A DNA stretch of 64,000 bases from DASUPK01 sp963743575. GTDB taxonomy: Bacteria > Actinomycetota > Thermoleophilia > Solirubrobacterales > 70-9. A program made the translations under genes and the position numbers. The notes under the pieces were generated by a model, which saw nothing but the letters and a program-made list of their open reading frames with translations, searched no databases and was not told the DNA's origin. Shown here piece after piece: positions 1 through 7,943 of this stretch (the first letter of the stretch is position 1; each line of letters starts with the position of its first letter). Location of the stretch: assembly GCA_963743575.1 (NCBI GenBank), contig CAVUQC010000001.1:1-64000 (forward strand). The letters run 5' to 3'.

Positions 1-286
1 TACAACGCGGTCGGCGCGCTCATCTGGGGCAGCGGCCTGACGTTCGCGGGGTTCCTGCTCGGTTTCATCCCGCCGCTGTCGGCAGTTCGTGACCGACTAC
101 ATCGACCTGATCCTGCTCTTTGGCTGTCGCCTGTGCGGTCGTCCCGACGGCGTACCACGCCATCCGCCAGTGGATGAAGGCGCGTAGGGCCAATCAGGAG
201 GGCACAGCCACCCGTCCTCACCGACGACGAAGCGATCGCACCGATCTTCGAGCAGAACAACCCCTGACCCGGGCCGGTCTTCTGGT
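1..286 (+). CDS. DedA family membrane protein, C-terminal fragment, frame-disrupted
   Basis: Bases 1-80 read as YNAVGALIWGSGLTFAGFLL, the conserved last transmembrane region of DedA/VTT-domain proteins. The reading then moves to another frame (FVTDYIDLILL, about 88-120) and back to a third (AYHAIRQWMKARRAN, about 150-205), so at least two single-base indels lie between 80 and 125. The 5' part of the gene is outside the window and the exact stop is uncertain because of the frame breaks. DedA proteins are inner-membrane lipid-handling or flippase-like proteins. A second, complete and unrelated DedA gene lies at 55,371. Confidence 0.6.
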
Positions 287-288
287 TA

Positions 289-1536
289 GCCGCCAGAGAT
301 CACCAGCACCAGCAACGTCGCGTTGAGCGCGATCAGCAGCACCGCCGCGATCGCCGCGAGAACCGTCGTCCACCAGCGGTTCGCCGACTCGCCCAGCAGC
401 TGCTTCAGCGACGTGAGTCGCACCAGCGGGATCAGCGCGAACGGGATGCCGAAGCTCAGCACCACCTGGCTGAGCACCAGGGCGCAGCGTCGGGTCGAAT
501 CCGATGAGAGGATGACGAGCGCCGGAATCAGCGTGACCATCCGGCGCACCAGCAGCGGGACTCGGACGTGCAGCAGCCCGTGCATGATCTCGGCCCCGGC
601 GTAGGCGCCGACCGAGTCGACGCGAGCCCGGATGCCAGCAGGCCGACCGCGAACAGCGTCGCGACGACCGGGCCGAGGCCGCGCCGATCGCGGCGTGCGC
701 CCCCTCGAGGGTGTTGGTGCCATCGACGCCCTGCAGCGTCGACGGCCGCGAGGAGCAGGATCACGACGTTGACCGTGCCGGCGACCGCCAGCGCGACGGT
801 GACGTCGATGCGGGTGGCCCGCAGCACGCGACGGCGCTCCGGCGCCTTCCTCGACCCGCCGAAGCGGTCGCGGGTCAGCGCCGAGTGCGCGTAGATCGCG
901 TGCGGCATGACGGTCGCGCCCATGATGGATGCCGCCAGCAGCACCGATCCCGAGTCGGTGAAGCGCGGCACCAGTCCGCCGGCGCGGCGGCCGGGTCGAG
1001 CGGGGCGAAGAAGATGCCGCGCAGAATCCGACGGCGATGATCACCACCAGGCCGATGATGACGCGACTCGAAGACCGCGAGCCGCGCCGGCTGTGCAGAA
1101 GCAGCAGCAGCATCGAGATCGATGCCGGTGATCAGCCCGCCGACCAGCAACGGCAGATCGAACAGCAGGTGCAGCGCGATCGCGCCGCCGATCACCTCGG
1201 CGACGTCGGTCGCCATCGCGACGAGCTCGGCCTGCACCCAGATACGCGTAGCGGCGCCGCGGCGCTGAACCGCTGAGCCGAGGATGCCGGGCAGGCTCTC
1301 GCCGGTGCTGAACCCGAGCTTCGCCGAGAGGTACTGGATCAGCCACGCCATCGCATTGGCCACCACGACGACCCAGACCAGCAGGTAGCCGTACCGGCTC
1401 CGGCGCTGGCGTTGCTCGCGACGTTGCCCGGGTCGAGATACGCGACCCCGGCGACCATCGCCGGGCCGAGCAGCGGAAGCAGCCCGCGCCCGCGTCGTTG
1501 CGCGGGGCCGGGCGGTGTCTGCGTCGACAGGGACAT
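289..1536 (-). CDS. mntH: Nramp family divalent metal (Mn2+/Fe2+) transporter, frame-disrupted
   Basis: Joining frames gives a full Nramp protein. It starts MSLSTQTPPGP at the ATG at 1536, has the TM1 motif LDPGNVASN (about 1435), LIQYLSAKLGFSTGESLPGI (about 1300), the TM6 motif MPHAIYAHSAL (about 890) and ends LLVLVISGG at about 289. DPGN and MPH are the metal-binding motifs of this proton-coupled family, which imports manganese at the cytoplasmic membrane. At least six single-base frame breaks are needed (near 1395, 1113, 1000, 720, 670 and 610), so no intact frame exists here. I read these as sequence errors, since each segment remains well conserved. A perfect palindrome 29 bp upstream of the start probably binds an MntR/DtxR-type repressor. 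Confidence 0.82.
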
Positions 1537-1564
1537 ACGGCAGGGCTTTCGGTCGGCCAAGATC

Positions 1565-1580
1565 TTTCGGTGAACCGAAA
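1565..1580. promoter_or_regulatory. Perfect 16-bp palindrome upstream of mntH, candidate MntR/DtxR-type operator
   Basis: TTTCGGTGAACCGAAA reads as two exact 7-bp arms around GA. It lies 29 bp before the mntH ATG, between the start codon and the upstream promoter region. DtxR/MntR-family metalloregulators commonly bind palindromes of this length in front of Mn transporters. The assignment to MntR is inference from position. Confidence 0.5.
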
Positions 1581-1698
1581 TCTAACAGAGTTCGCGGCGC
1601 GGTAATCCCTTACGGCAAAAAAAGTTGTGCGGGGCCCTACCCAAAACGCGTCCTGCTCCGAATATGTTGTCGAGAGCGGCTGGTTACCGCTAAGCATC

Positions 1699-1748
1699 GA
1701 AGCACCCCCGGCGAATACCCTGATCCGCGCCGGGGGTGCTTCGCTTTT
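1699..1748. terminator. Strong 15-bp perfect hairpin, probable terminator
   Basis: Arms at 1699-1713 and 1728-1742 (GAAGCACCCCCGGCG and its exact complement) enclose a 14-base loop and are followed on the plus strand by GCTTTTG. It lies between the divergent mntH promoter and the tRNA-Leu gene, so it may act for the tRNA transcript reading leftwards or be bidirectional. Confidence 0.55.
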
Positions 1749-1839
1749 GTGGGCCGACCTGCCTGCCACGGCCGCAGGGCCCCTGGGCGTCGGCCGCCGA
1801 TGAGGGTCGTCAGCGCGTTCGGAATCGGGCGTACGCCTT

Positions 1840-1962
1840 AACCCGAACGCGGCGGGGACCCGGACGAGGGCCTAACCCGAACGCCGCGCCGACCCGAACG
1901 CCGCGCCGACCCGATGGGCCAACCCGAATCCCGGCCCAACCCGACCGCCGCCGGAACCCTGC
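1840..1962. repeat. Low-complexity region built on repeated ACCCGA units
   Basis: The motif AACCCGAA or GACCCGAA recurs about seven times between 1840 and 1950. It includes a direct duplication of CGAACGCCGCGCCGACC near 1880-1912. No coding potential is visible. The 460 bp between mntH and tRNA-Leu otherwise holds only the palindrome and hairpin listed separately. Confidence 0.45.
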
Positions 1963-2001
1963 CACGCCCGGCTGTTGCCGGACGCGGCGGGGGCCTAACG
2001 G

Positions 2002-2082
2002 TGCGGAAGGTGGGACTCGAACCCACACGCCTCTCGGCACAGGAACCTAAATCCTGCGTGTCTACCATTTCACCACTCCCGC
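2002..2082 (-). tRNA. tRNA-Leu(TAG)
   Basis: The reverse complement folds with acceptor GCGGGAG / CTTCCGC plus discriminator A. The anticodon stem CAGGA/TCCTG encloses loop TTTAGGT, giving anticodon TAG. A short extra arm precedes the T-arm, which contains GGGTTCGAGTCCC. The class II shape and the anticodon agree on leucine. At 81 nt it is slightly short, which may reflect a missing base in this error-rich section. Confidence 0.9.
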
Positions 2083-2090
2083 GAGCGGTC

Positions 2091-2949
2091 TCAGTCTAAA
2101 GCGCGGCCACCGCGCCGAAAGGCGGTGATCCGGTCCAGCACCACGTCGTCACGCAACGGACGGTTGTGTCCGAGCCCCTGCGTGAAAGGAGCGAGGGGAT
2201 GCCGGGTGGGCTGCCACAAGTGCGTCGGGCCTGGGCGAGCTCGATACGTCGTCGTCCTCGTCGTGGATCACCAGCCACGGCAGCTCGGCCGGCAGCGCCG
2301 CGTGTCGCCGAGTAGGCGCTCCAGATGTCGTCGGCACGCCACGGAACAGCCTCCGCTCGGTCCGCTTCCGTACGGCCAGCAGCTCCGAAGGCCGCAGGCC
2401 GAGGGTGCTCGCGAAACGCGCAGCAGGTACTCGAAGTCGGCGGCCCCGTTGACGGTGACGAGTCGCGCCACCCGGATACCGCTCCGGATCGCCTGCGCCG
2501 TCGCCGGAGTCCCGAACGAGTGGGCGACGATCGCCTCGAACCCGTCGCGCGGCCAGCTCGCCGATGATCGCAGCGTAATCGCGCACGTCGGTGTGGCGTC
2601 CGCCCGAGAGACCGTTGCCGGGGGCGTCGAACGCGACGATCGGGCGCCCGGCCTCCCGCAGCTCGCGCACCAGCGGGGCGAACGCTGACGCGCGGCTCTG
2701 CCAGCCGTGCACGAGCAGCACGGCGCTCGGACCGGGACCCCAGCGATAGACGGCGACGCGATGACCTCGCACCGTGATCGATCAGCGCTCCGCGTCATCC
2801 ATCACCGGCCGCCTCGGTCGGATGCACCGCCTTGCGCTGCCGGGCCGCACCCAGAGCGAGTACGCGGCCTCGACGGCGAGGGGCGGGGCGACGCGATCGA
2901 GTACACGGAGCGCACGAAACGATCGGGATGGTGGAGGCTGGGGCGACAT
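2091..2949 (-). CDS. Alpha/beta hydrolase fold protein, frame-disrupted
   Basis: The ATG at 2949 opens MSPQPPPSRSFRALRVLDRV. Later frames give LLVHGWQSRASAF (oxyanion-loop region), AHSFGT with the nucleophile serine (about 2510), WLVIHDEDDD with the acidic residue (about 2270) and GLGHNRPLRD with the catalytic histidine (about 2160). Together these form a complete Ser-Asp-His triad. At least three indels split the gene. The substrate is unknown. It is divergent from the TetR gene 49 bp away with a candidate operator between, so it is probably repressed by that regulator. Confidence 0.72.
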
Positions 2950-2960
2950 GGGGTTAATAT

Positions 2961-2980
2961 ACACACGACCGTTCGTATTG
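2961..2980. promoter_or_regulatory. Candidate TetR operator in the divergent promoter region
   Basis: ACGACCGTTCGT at 2965-2976 is an imperfect palindrome with two non-matching inner positions. It lies between the divergent starts at 2949 and 2999. TetR repressors usually bind such a site and control both their own gene and the divergent one. The repressor-operator pairing is inference. Confidence 0.4.
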
Positions 2981-2998
2981 TCTAGGCGGCTATCCAGG

Positions 2999-3641
2999 AT
3001 GTCGCAGACGTGATCGCCGGACGGACGCCGCCAGCGCGGCGACGCGTCCCGTCGCGCGATCCTGCGTCTCGCAGTCGACCAGGCGTCGCTCAGCGGACTC
3101 GACAGCCTCACGCTCGGCAGCCTCGCGACCGAGCTGGGGGTCAGCAAGAGCAACGTCGCGACGCTGTTCGGCTCGAAGCTCGACCTGCAGCTCGCGACGA
3201 TCGAGGCGGCACGCGAGATCTTCATCGATGCCGTGATCGCTCCCGCGCTCGCGCGCCGCACGGGCTCGCCCGGCTGTGGCGGTCGTCGAGCGTGGCTGGA
3301 CTATTCCGAGAGCCGGGTGTTTGCGGGTGGATGCTTCTTCCGCGCCGTCGAGCGGAGCGTCGGCGAAAGACGATGCGGCCCGCGATCTGCTGGTATCGAT
3401 CGACGAGGAGTGGCTCGACATTCCTGACCCGTGCCGTACGCGAATGGCGGAGCCCGAGTGCCGGGAATCGCGGTCGCTCCGACGGCGCCGAAGCGTTGGC
3501 GTTCGAGATCACGGCGATGCTCGACGCCGCGAACATCGGATCGCTGTTGCACCACACGACGCGGGGCTATGCGATCGCGCGGGCGGCATCCGGGAACGGC
3601 TGCTGGCGCTCGGGGCCGAACCGGCCGCGATCGGCGGATAG
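2999..3641 (+). CDS. TetR family transcriptional repressor, frame-disrupted
   Basis: After an ATG at 2999 (MSQT, then a frame break), the helix-turn-helix region reads TLGSLATELGVSKSNVATLF (about 3110-3170). It is followed by GSKLDLQLATIEAAREIF. The ligand-binding half has WLDYSESRVFAGGCFFRAV (about 3293-3350), a motif seen in one common TetR C-terminal subfamily, and ends LLALGAEPAAIGG at 3641. About four frame breaks are needed. The likely target is the divergent hydrolase. Confidence 0.72.
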
Positions 3642-3668
3642 TTGACGAACGCATGCACCGAGCCGACC

Positions 3669-4900
3669 ATGGGTCGGGTGCATCGCCTAGCCCTCGCTGG
3701 CGTCACCATCGGCGCCGCCGCGCTGCTCACCCTCTCCGGGTGCGCAGGCGCTGCCCCCGCCCCGCCGCAGACCGCCGACTCGTTCGCACCAGACCCCACG
3801 CCCGCGCCCGATACCTCCGCCCGGCTCCAGGTCGCGGGCGACGAAGAGGTGGTGTTCGACTGGTCGGCCGACGCCTGTGAGCCGAAAACTATCCCGGACC
3901 TCGCGGCGCGCGCCTTCCGGGGAGGGGACGGGCGCGGTCAACCTGATCCTCAGCCAACGGTCAACTATCGGATGACCGGATCGACTCTCGATGATCTCGC
4001 TGTCGACTGCACGCCGATTCTGAAATCCGCGTTCGATGCCGACCCGGCGCACTACCTCGACTCCAGCTGGATCGCAGCGACACACACCGACGGCGACACG
4101 ATCTACGCCGTGGTGCATCACGAATACCGGGGGCACACCCACTTCGGCGTGTGCCCGACCAAGCAGTACGCCGACTGCCTCGATACCTCTCTCACGCTCA
4201 TGTCGTCGACCGATGGTGGCGCCCACTTCGCGCCGGCCGTCGCTCCGCCGGCCACTACCTGGCGGGCATGCCGCAGCCGTTCAAAGCGGGGAAGGGACCG
4301 TTCGGCCTCCGGACCCCCAGCAATCTGATCGAAGGACGCGACGGCGCGCTCTACCTCTTCGCAGACGCCAGCCGATACGGCACCCATCAGCAGTGGGTGT
4401 GCCTGCTGCGTACCGACGAAATCGGCGACCCGGCTGCGTGGCGCTACTGGGAAGGTGAGGGATTCGAGGGAATTCGCCGATCCTGAAAGGGGCGGACGAG
4501 GGCGAGCAATGTGCGCCACTGGCCCGCGACGAGATCGGTGCGCAAATCGTCGAGAGCGTCACCTACAACACGGTGCTCGATCGCTATGTGCTTCTGGGTC
4601 TGAGTGCCGATTCCCTCGACGGACGGGAGGTGTGGGGTTTCTACTACGCGTTCTCGGAGACCTGGTGCACTGGACACATCGCGAATTGTTGGCCGAGATG
4701 CCGCTGCCGTGGACGGTGGGCGACTCGGGTCGCGACATGTCGGTGCTGTACCCCTCGCTGGTCGATCCCGACAGCACCGACCCGGACTTCACGACGACCG
4801 ACCTGCAGGCGTACGTGTACTTCACCCGGCACAACGGCGGGCAGGGTCTCTCGACCGGGACCTGGTGCGCGTTCCGGTGGAGTTCGTCATCGACGGCTAG
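3669..4900 (+). CDS. Secreted lipoprotein, possible beta-propeller/sialidase-like fold, frame-disrupted
   Basis: The ATG at 3669 begins MGRVHRLALAG and is followed by a hydrophobic stretch and the lipobox LSGCAG, so the protein should be lipid-anchored outside the cell. Later segments include SSWIAATHTDGDTIYAVVHH, DGALYLFADASRYGTHQQWV and VGDSGRDMSVLYPSLVDPD. These alternations of short beta-strands resemble glycoside-hydrolase or sialidase-like propellers. No catalytic motif is clear, so function is unassigned. Frame breaks lie near 4250, 4480, 4665 and 4865. The stop TAG is at 4898-4900. Confidence 0.55.
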
Positions 4901-4955
4901 TCGGGGTTGTGGATAGTCCCGGGCGGCACGCGTGGCATCCGGCACTATCGCTCGG

Positions 4956-6171
4956 GTGACCAGCCCGACCGCCCGTATCGCCGACGCCGTGCGCGAGCGC
5001 GTTCGCGGCGACGGCGTCGACCTGGCGAGTGATGCGGCCCTCGTCGAGCGGTACGTGCGCGACGAGGTGCGGCGGTACAGCGAACGTGCGCTCGGGGGGT
5101 CCCAGCCCCTTCTCACCGACGAGGTCGCAGTCACCCGCCAGGTCGTCGCGGCGCTGACCGGGTTCGGCGCGCTGCAGCCGATGCTCGACGACCCGAGCAT
5201 CGAAGAGATCTGGATCAACGCCCCGGACCGGGTGTTCGTCGCACGAGACGGCATCTCGCAGCGCGTGCCGCTGACCCTCACCGAGCAGCAGGTGCGCGAC
5301 TTGGTCGAGCGCATGCTGCAGTCCACGGGCCGCCGGGTCGATCTGTCGACGCCGTTCGTCGACGCGTCGCTGCCCGACGGCTCGCGTCTGCACGTCGTCA
5401 TTCCCGACATCACGCGGGCGGCACTGGGCGGTCAACATCCGCAAGTTCCGATCCGGGATGCGGGGGCTGAGCGACCTGGTGCGCGCTCGGTTCGCTGCCC
5501 CAGCTGGCCGCCGAGTTTCTCGACCTGTGCGTGCGCAGCGGCCTCAACATCCTGGTGTCGGGGGCGACGCAGAGCGGCAAGACGACGATGCTCGGGGCGC
5601 TGCTCGGGTCGGCGCCGCCGACGCGAGCGGGTCGTCACCGTCGAGGAGACGTTCGAGCTCGCCTTGTCGGCGCCCGACTGGGTCGGACTGCAGTGCCGCC
5701 AGCCCAGCCTCGAGGGCACCGGCGAGGTGACGCTTCGCCGGCTGATCAAAGAGGCGCTGCGGATGCGACCCGACCGGCTGATCGTCGGGCGAGGTGCGCG
5801 AGGCCGAATCGCTCGACCTGCTCATCGCGCTGAACAGCGGGCTGCCGGGCATGTGCTCGATCCACGCCAACAGCGCCGTGATGCCCTGGCCAAGCTCGCG
5901 ACGCTGCCGCTGCTGGCCGGGCGGAACATCGACTCATCGTTCGTGCTGCCGACCGTGGCGTCGAGCATCGACATCGTCGTGCACGCCGAGCTGCAGCGCA
6001 GCGGACATCGGCGCGTGGTCGAGATCGTCGCGCCGACCGGGGAGGTGGTCGCGGGCACGATCGAGGCGACCCGGCTGTTCGAGTTGCGTGGCGGGACGCC
6101 TGCAGGCAACCGGTGCAGACGCCGGCGCGGTTGGGCAAGTTCCGGGTCGCGCGGTCGAGGCGGTCGCATGA
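4956..6171 (+). CDS. tadA: TadA/CpaF family pilus-assembly or conjugation-type ATPase, frame-disrupted
   Basis: The first 160 residues read cleanly and contain LTGFGALQPMLDDPSIEEIW and STPFVDASLPDGSRLHVVIP, hallmarks of the CpaF/TadA N-terminal region. The Walker A motif GATQSGKTT is at about 5561-5587 in another frame. VTVEETFEL (about 5635) and RPDRLIVG (Walker B, about 5770) follow. TadA powers assembly of Flp/Tad pili at the cytoplasmic membrane. About five indels are needed. The start may be the GTG at 4956 or at 4932. The stop overlaps the start of tadB, indicating an operon. Confidence 0.8.
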
Positions 6172-7038
6172 CCTGCTCTCGGGCTGATGCTCGGCGCGGG
6201 ACTGCCGCTGGTCGTGTCGCCGCGGCTGTGGCCGCGCCGTGGCGCCAGGGCGCGTCGCGAGCCGGGCGTCGGCCGAACGGATGCGCGGCATGGCTCGCGC
6301 GGGCGGGCTTCGATCGGGTGCCGCCGGCGGTGTTCGTCGTCGTGAGTGCCGCCGGGGGAGCGGCTCTCGGCCGGGGTGGTCGGTCGCGATCGTGCCCGTG
6401 GTCGCCGTGGCGCTGGTGGCGGGTGTGGTCGGCGGGGCTGCTCCCGTCGACGATCGTGACGGCGCGCGGGTCGATCCCGGCGGCGGCTGATGCGTGCCTG
6501 CGTGGCCCGACCTCGTCGATCACCTGGTGTCGGCGGTGCGATCGGGACGGTCGATCGGGGATGCCGTCGCGGGTCTGGCCGAGGTCGGTCCCGCCGAGAC
6601 GCGCGCGGCGTTCCGCGACTTCGGCCGCACCGTCGTCGCGACGGGGACTGCTCGGCCCGGCGCTCGACGAGCTCAAGGCTCGACTCGCCGATCCGGTCGC
6701 CGATCGCATCGTCGAGACCCTCCGCATGTCGCGCGAGGTCGGTGGCACCGAACTGCCCGCGGTGCTGCGCGCACTCGCCGCGGCCCTGCGAGAGGAGGCC
6801 GCCGTGCGTGCCGAGGTCGAGGCGCGGCAGTCGTGGGTGGTCAACGCAGCTCGGCTCGGGGTCGCTGCGCCGTGGGTGGTGCTGTTGCTGCTGGGCTCCC
6901 GCCCCGAGGCGGCGGCCGCCTACAACTCGCCGGCGGGCTCACTCTGCTCGGCGTCGGGTTTCGGTGTCACGGTGGTCGCCTACCGGCTGATGATCGCGCT
7001 TGGGTCGGCTGCCCGAGGAACCGCGGTGGTTCGCGTGA
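6169..7038 (+). CDS. tadB: Type II secretion system F domain protein TadB, frame-disrupted
   Basis: Frame-joined segments read MLARAGFDRVPPAVFVVV, WPDLVDHLVSAVRSGRSI (about 6500-6555), ALAAALREEAAVRAEVEARQ (about 6775-6832) and LPEEPRWFA at the stop TGA at 7036-7038. This is the T2SSF fold with hydrophobic segments at about 6330-6460 and 6860-6990. TadB is the inner-membrane platform of the Tad pilus. Its ATG at 6169 overlaps the end of tadA and its stop overlaps the GTG of tadC. Confidence 0.72.
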
Positions 7039-7860
7039 GCCCCTCGTCGGACTCGCGATCCCGGTCGGGATCGCGCTGGGACTGGGGCTCTGGACCCTGG
7101 TGGCGCTCTTCCGCGCGTCGGCCGCCCCACGGCTCAGCCGCCGCATGGCTCACTACCTGGTCGATGTCTCGTCCGAGGCTCGCACCGATGCCGCGGCGCC
7201 GTCCGGCCGAACCCGCCTCGTCGTGCTCGCGTTCGGAGCGCCCTGGGCGGCTCACGGCTCGGCGGGTTCTGGCGCAGTGTGTTCGGGGGCGACGACGCGG
7301 TCGCGCGGCGACTGCGGCAGGCGGGGTCGCGAGTCAGCGTCGATAGCTTCCGTTCGCGGCAACTCATGGCCGGGGTCGCCGGGGTCGCTGCCGGTGTGGT
7401 GGTCGCGGCCTTCGTCGCCCATGTCTGCCGCGGCATCCGGTCTGCTGCTGGCCGCGATCGTCGCGTTCGGCGCGGCCGCCGGTCTCTGATCGCTCCGGAC
7501 CAATTGCTGGCGCGCCGCGCGCTCGCGCACGGCAGCGGCGCATCGCGACCGAGCTGCCGACCGTTCTGGAGTTCCTGGCGCTGGCGCTGTCGGCGGGCGA
7601 AGGGATCCTGGATGCGCTGCGCCGGGTCTCGCGCGCCGGCAACGGTGAGCTCGCGCGCGAGTTCGGCCGCGTCGTCGCCGAGGTCAACACCGGAACCCCT
7701 TTGCCCGATGCGCTCGACCCGCTGCGCGTCGACGATCGGCCTGCCCGCGCTGACCCGCACGGTCGATCAACTGGTCGGGGCGCTCGAGCGCGGCACGCCG
7801 CTCGTCGGGGTGTTCCGCTCGCAGGCGCACGACTCTCGCGACGACGCGAAGCGGCGGCGC
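7035..7860 (+). CDS. tadC: TadC-like type II secretion F protein, truncated at the contig join
   Basis: It starts at the GTG at 7035, which overlaps the tadB stop. Segments include PVGIALGLGLWTLVALF, GGDDAVARRLRQAG, LPTVLEFLALALSAGEGILD (about 7555-7614), VVAEVNTGTPLPDAL and LTRTVDQLVGALERGTPL, then RSQAHDSRDDAKRR at about 7820-7857. In the family another 60-70 residues with a final membrane hairpin should follow. Instead the sequence changes to the minus-strand coding of another gene. The gene is therefore cut by the join and not by a stop codon. Confidence 0.72.
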
Positions 7861-7871
7861 CGCCCTTCCAG
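7855..7871. other. Probable junction between two unrelated genomes
   Basis: tadC (plus strand) is still recognisable to about 7857, and a UBP zinc-finger gene (minus strand) is recognisable down to about 7872. Both stop matching their families here. Left of the point all genes carry repeated frame breaks; right of it genes of over 1 kb are intact. This supports an assembly chimera or a poorly corrected long-read end more than a natural insertion. Confidence 0.7.
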
Positions 7872-7931
7872 CTCGACCGACTCGGGAAGCTGGGTGACCT
7901 CGATCTGATCGAGATGGGTGCAGGCGGGCAT
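7866..7931 (-). CDS. UBP-type zinc finger protein, N-terminal fragment cut by the join
   Basis: The ATG at 7931 opens MPACTHLDQIEVTQLPESVE and then breaks. Small actinobacterial ZnF-UBP proteins begin with this Cys-x-His-Leu pattern followed by a GC-x-x-C segment, which is missing here. Its start is 13 bp downstream of the FAD oxidoreductase stop, so the two were probably co-transcribed; UBP fingers often accompany such oxidoreductases. Confidence 0.55.
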
Positions 7932-7943
7932 CGTCGATTCAGC

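Noticed and set aside
1840..1962. CRISPR-like array
   Set aside because: Units are short, irregular and without constant spacers. It is low-complexity sequence in the error-rich section.
4956..7860. Conjugative transfer locus
   Set aside because: tadA-tadB-tadC alone indicates Tad pilus or related secretion. No relaxase, coupling protein or oriT-like region is visible.
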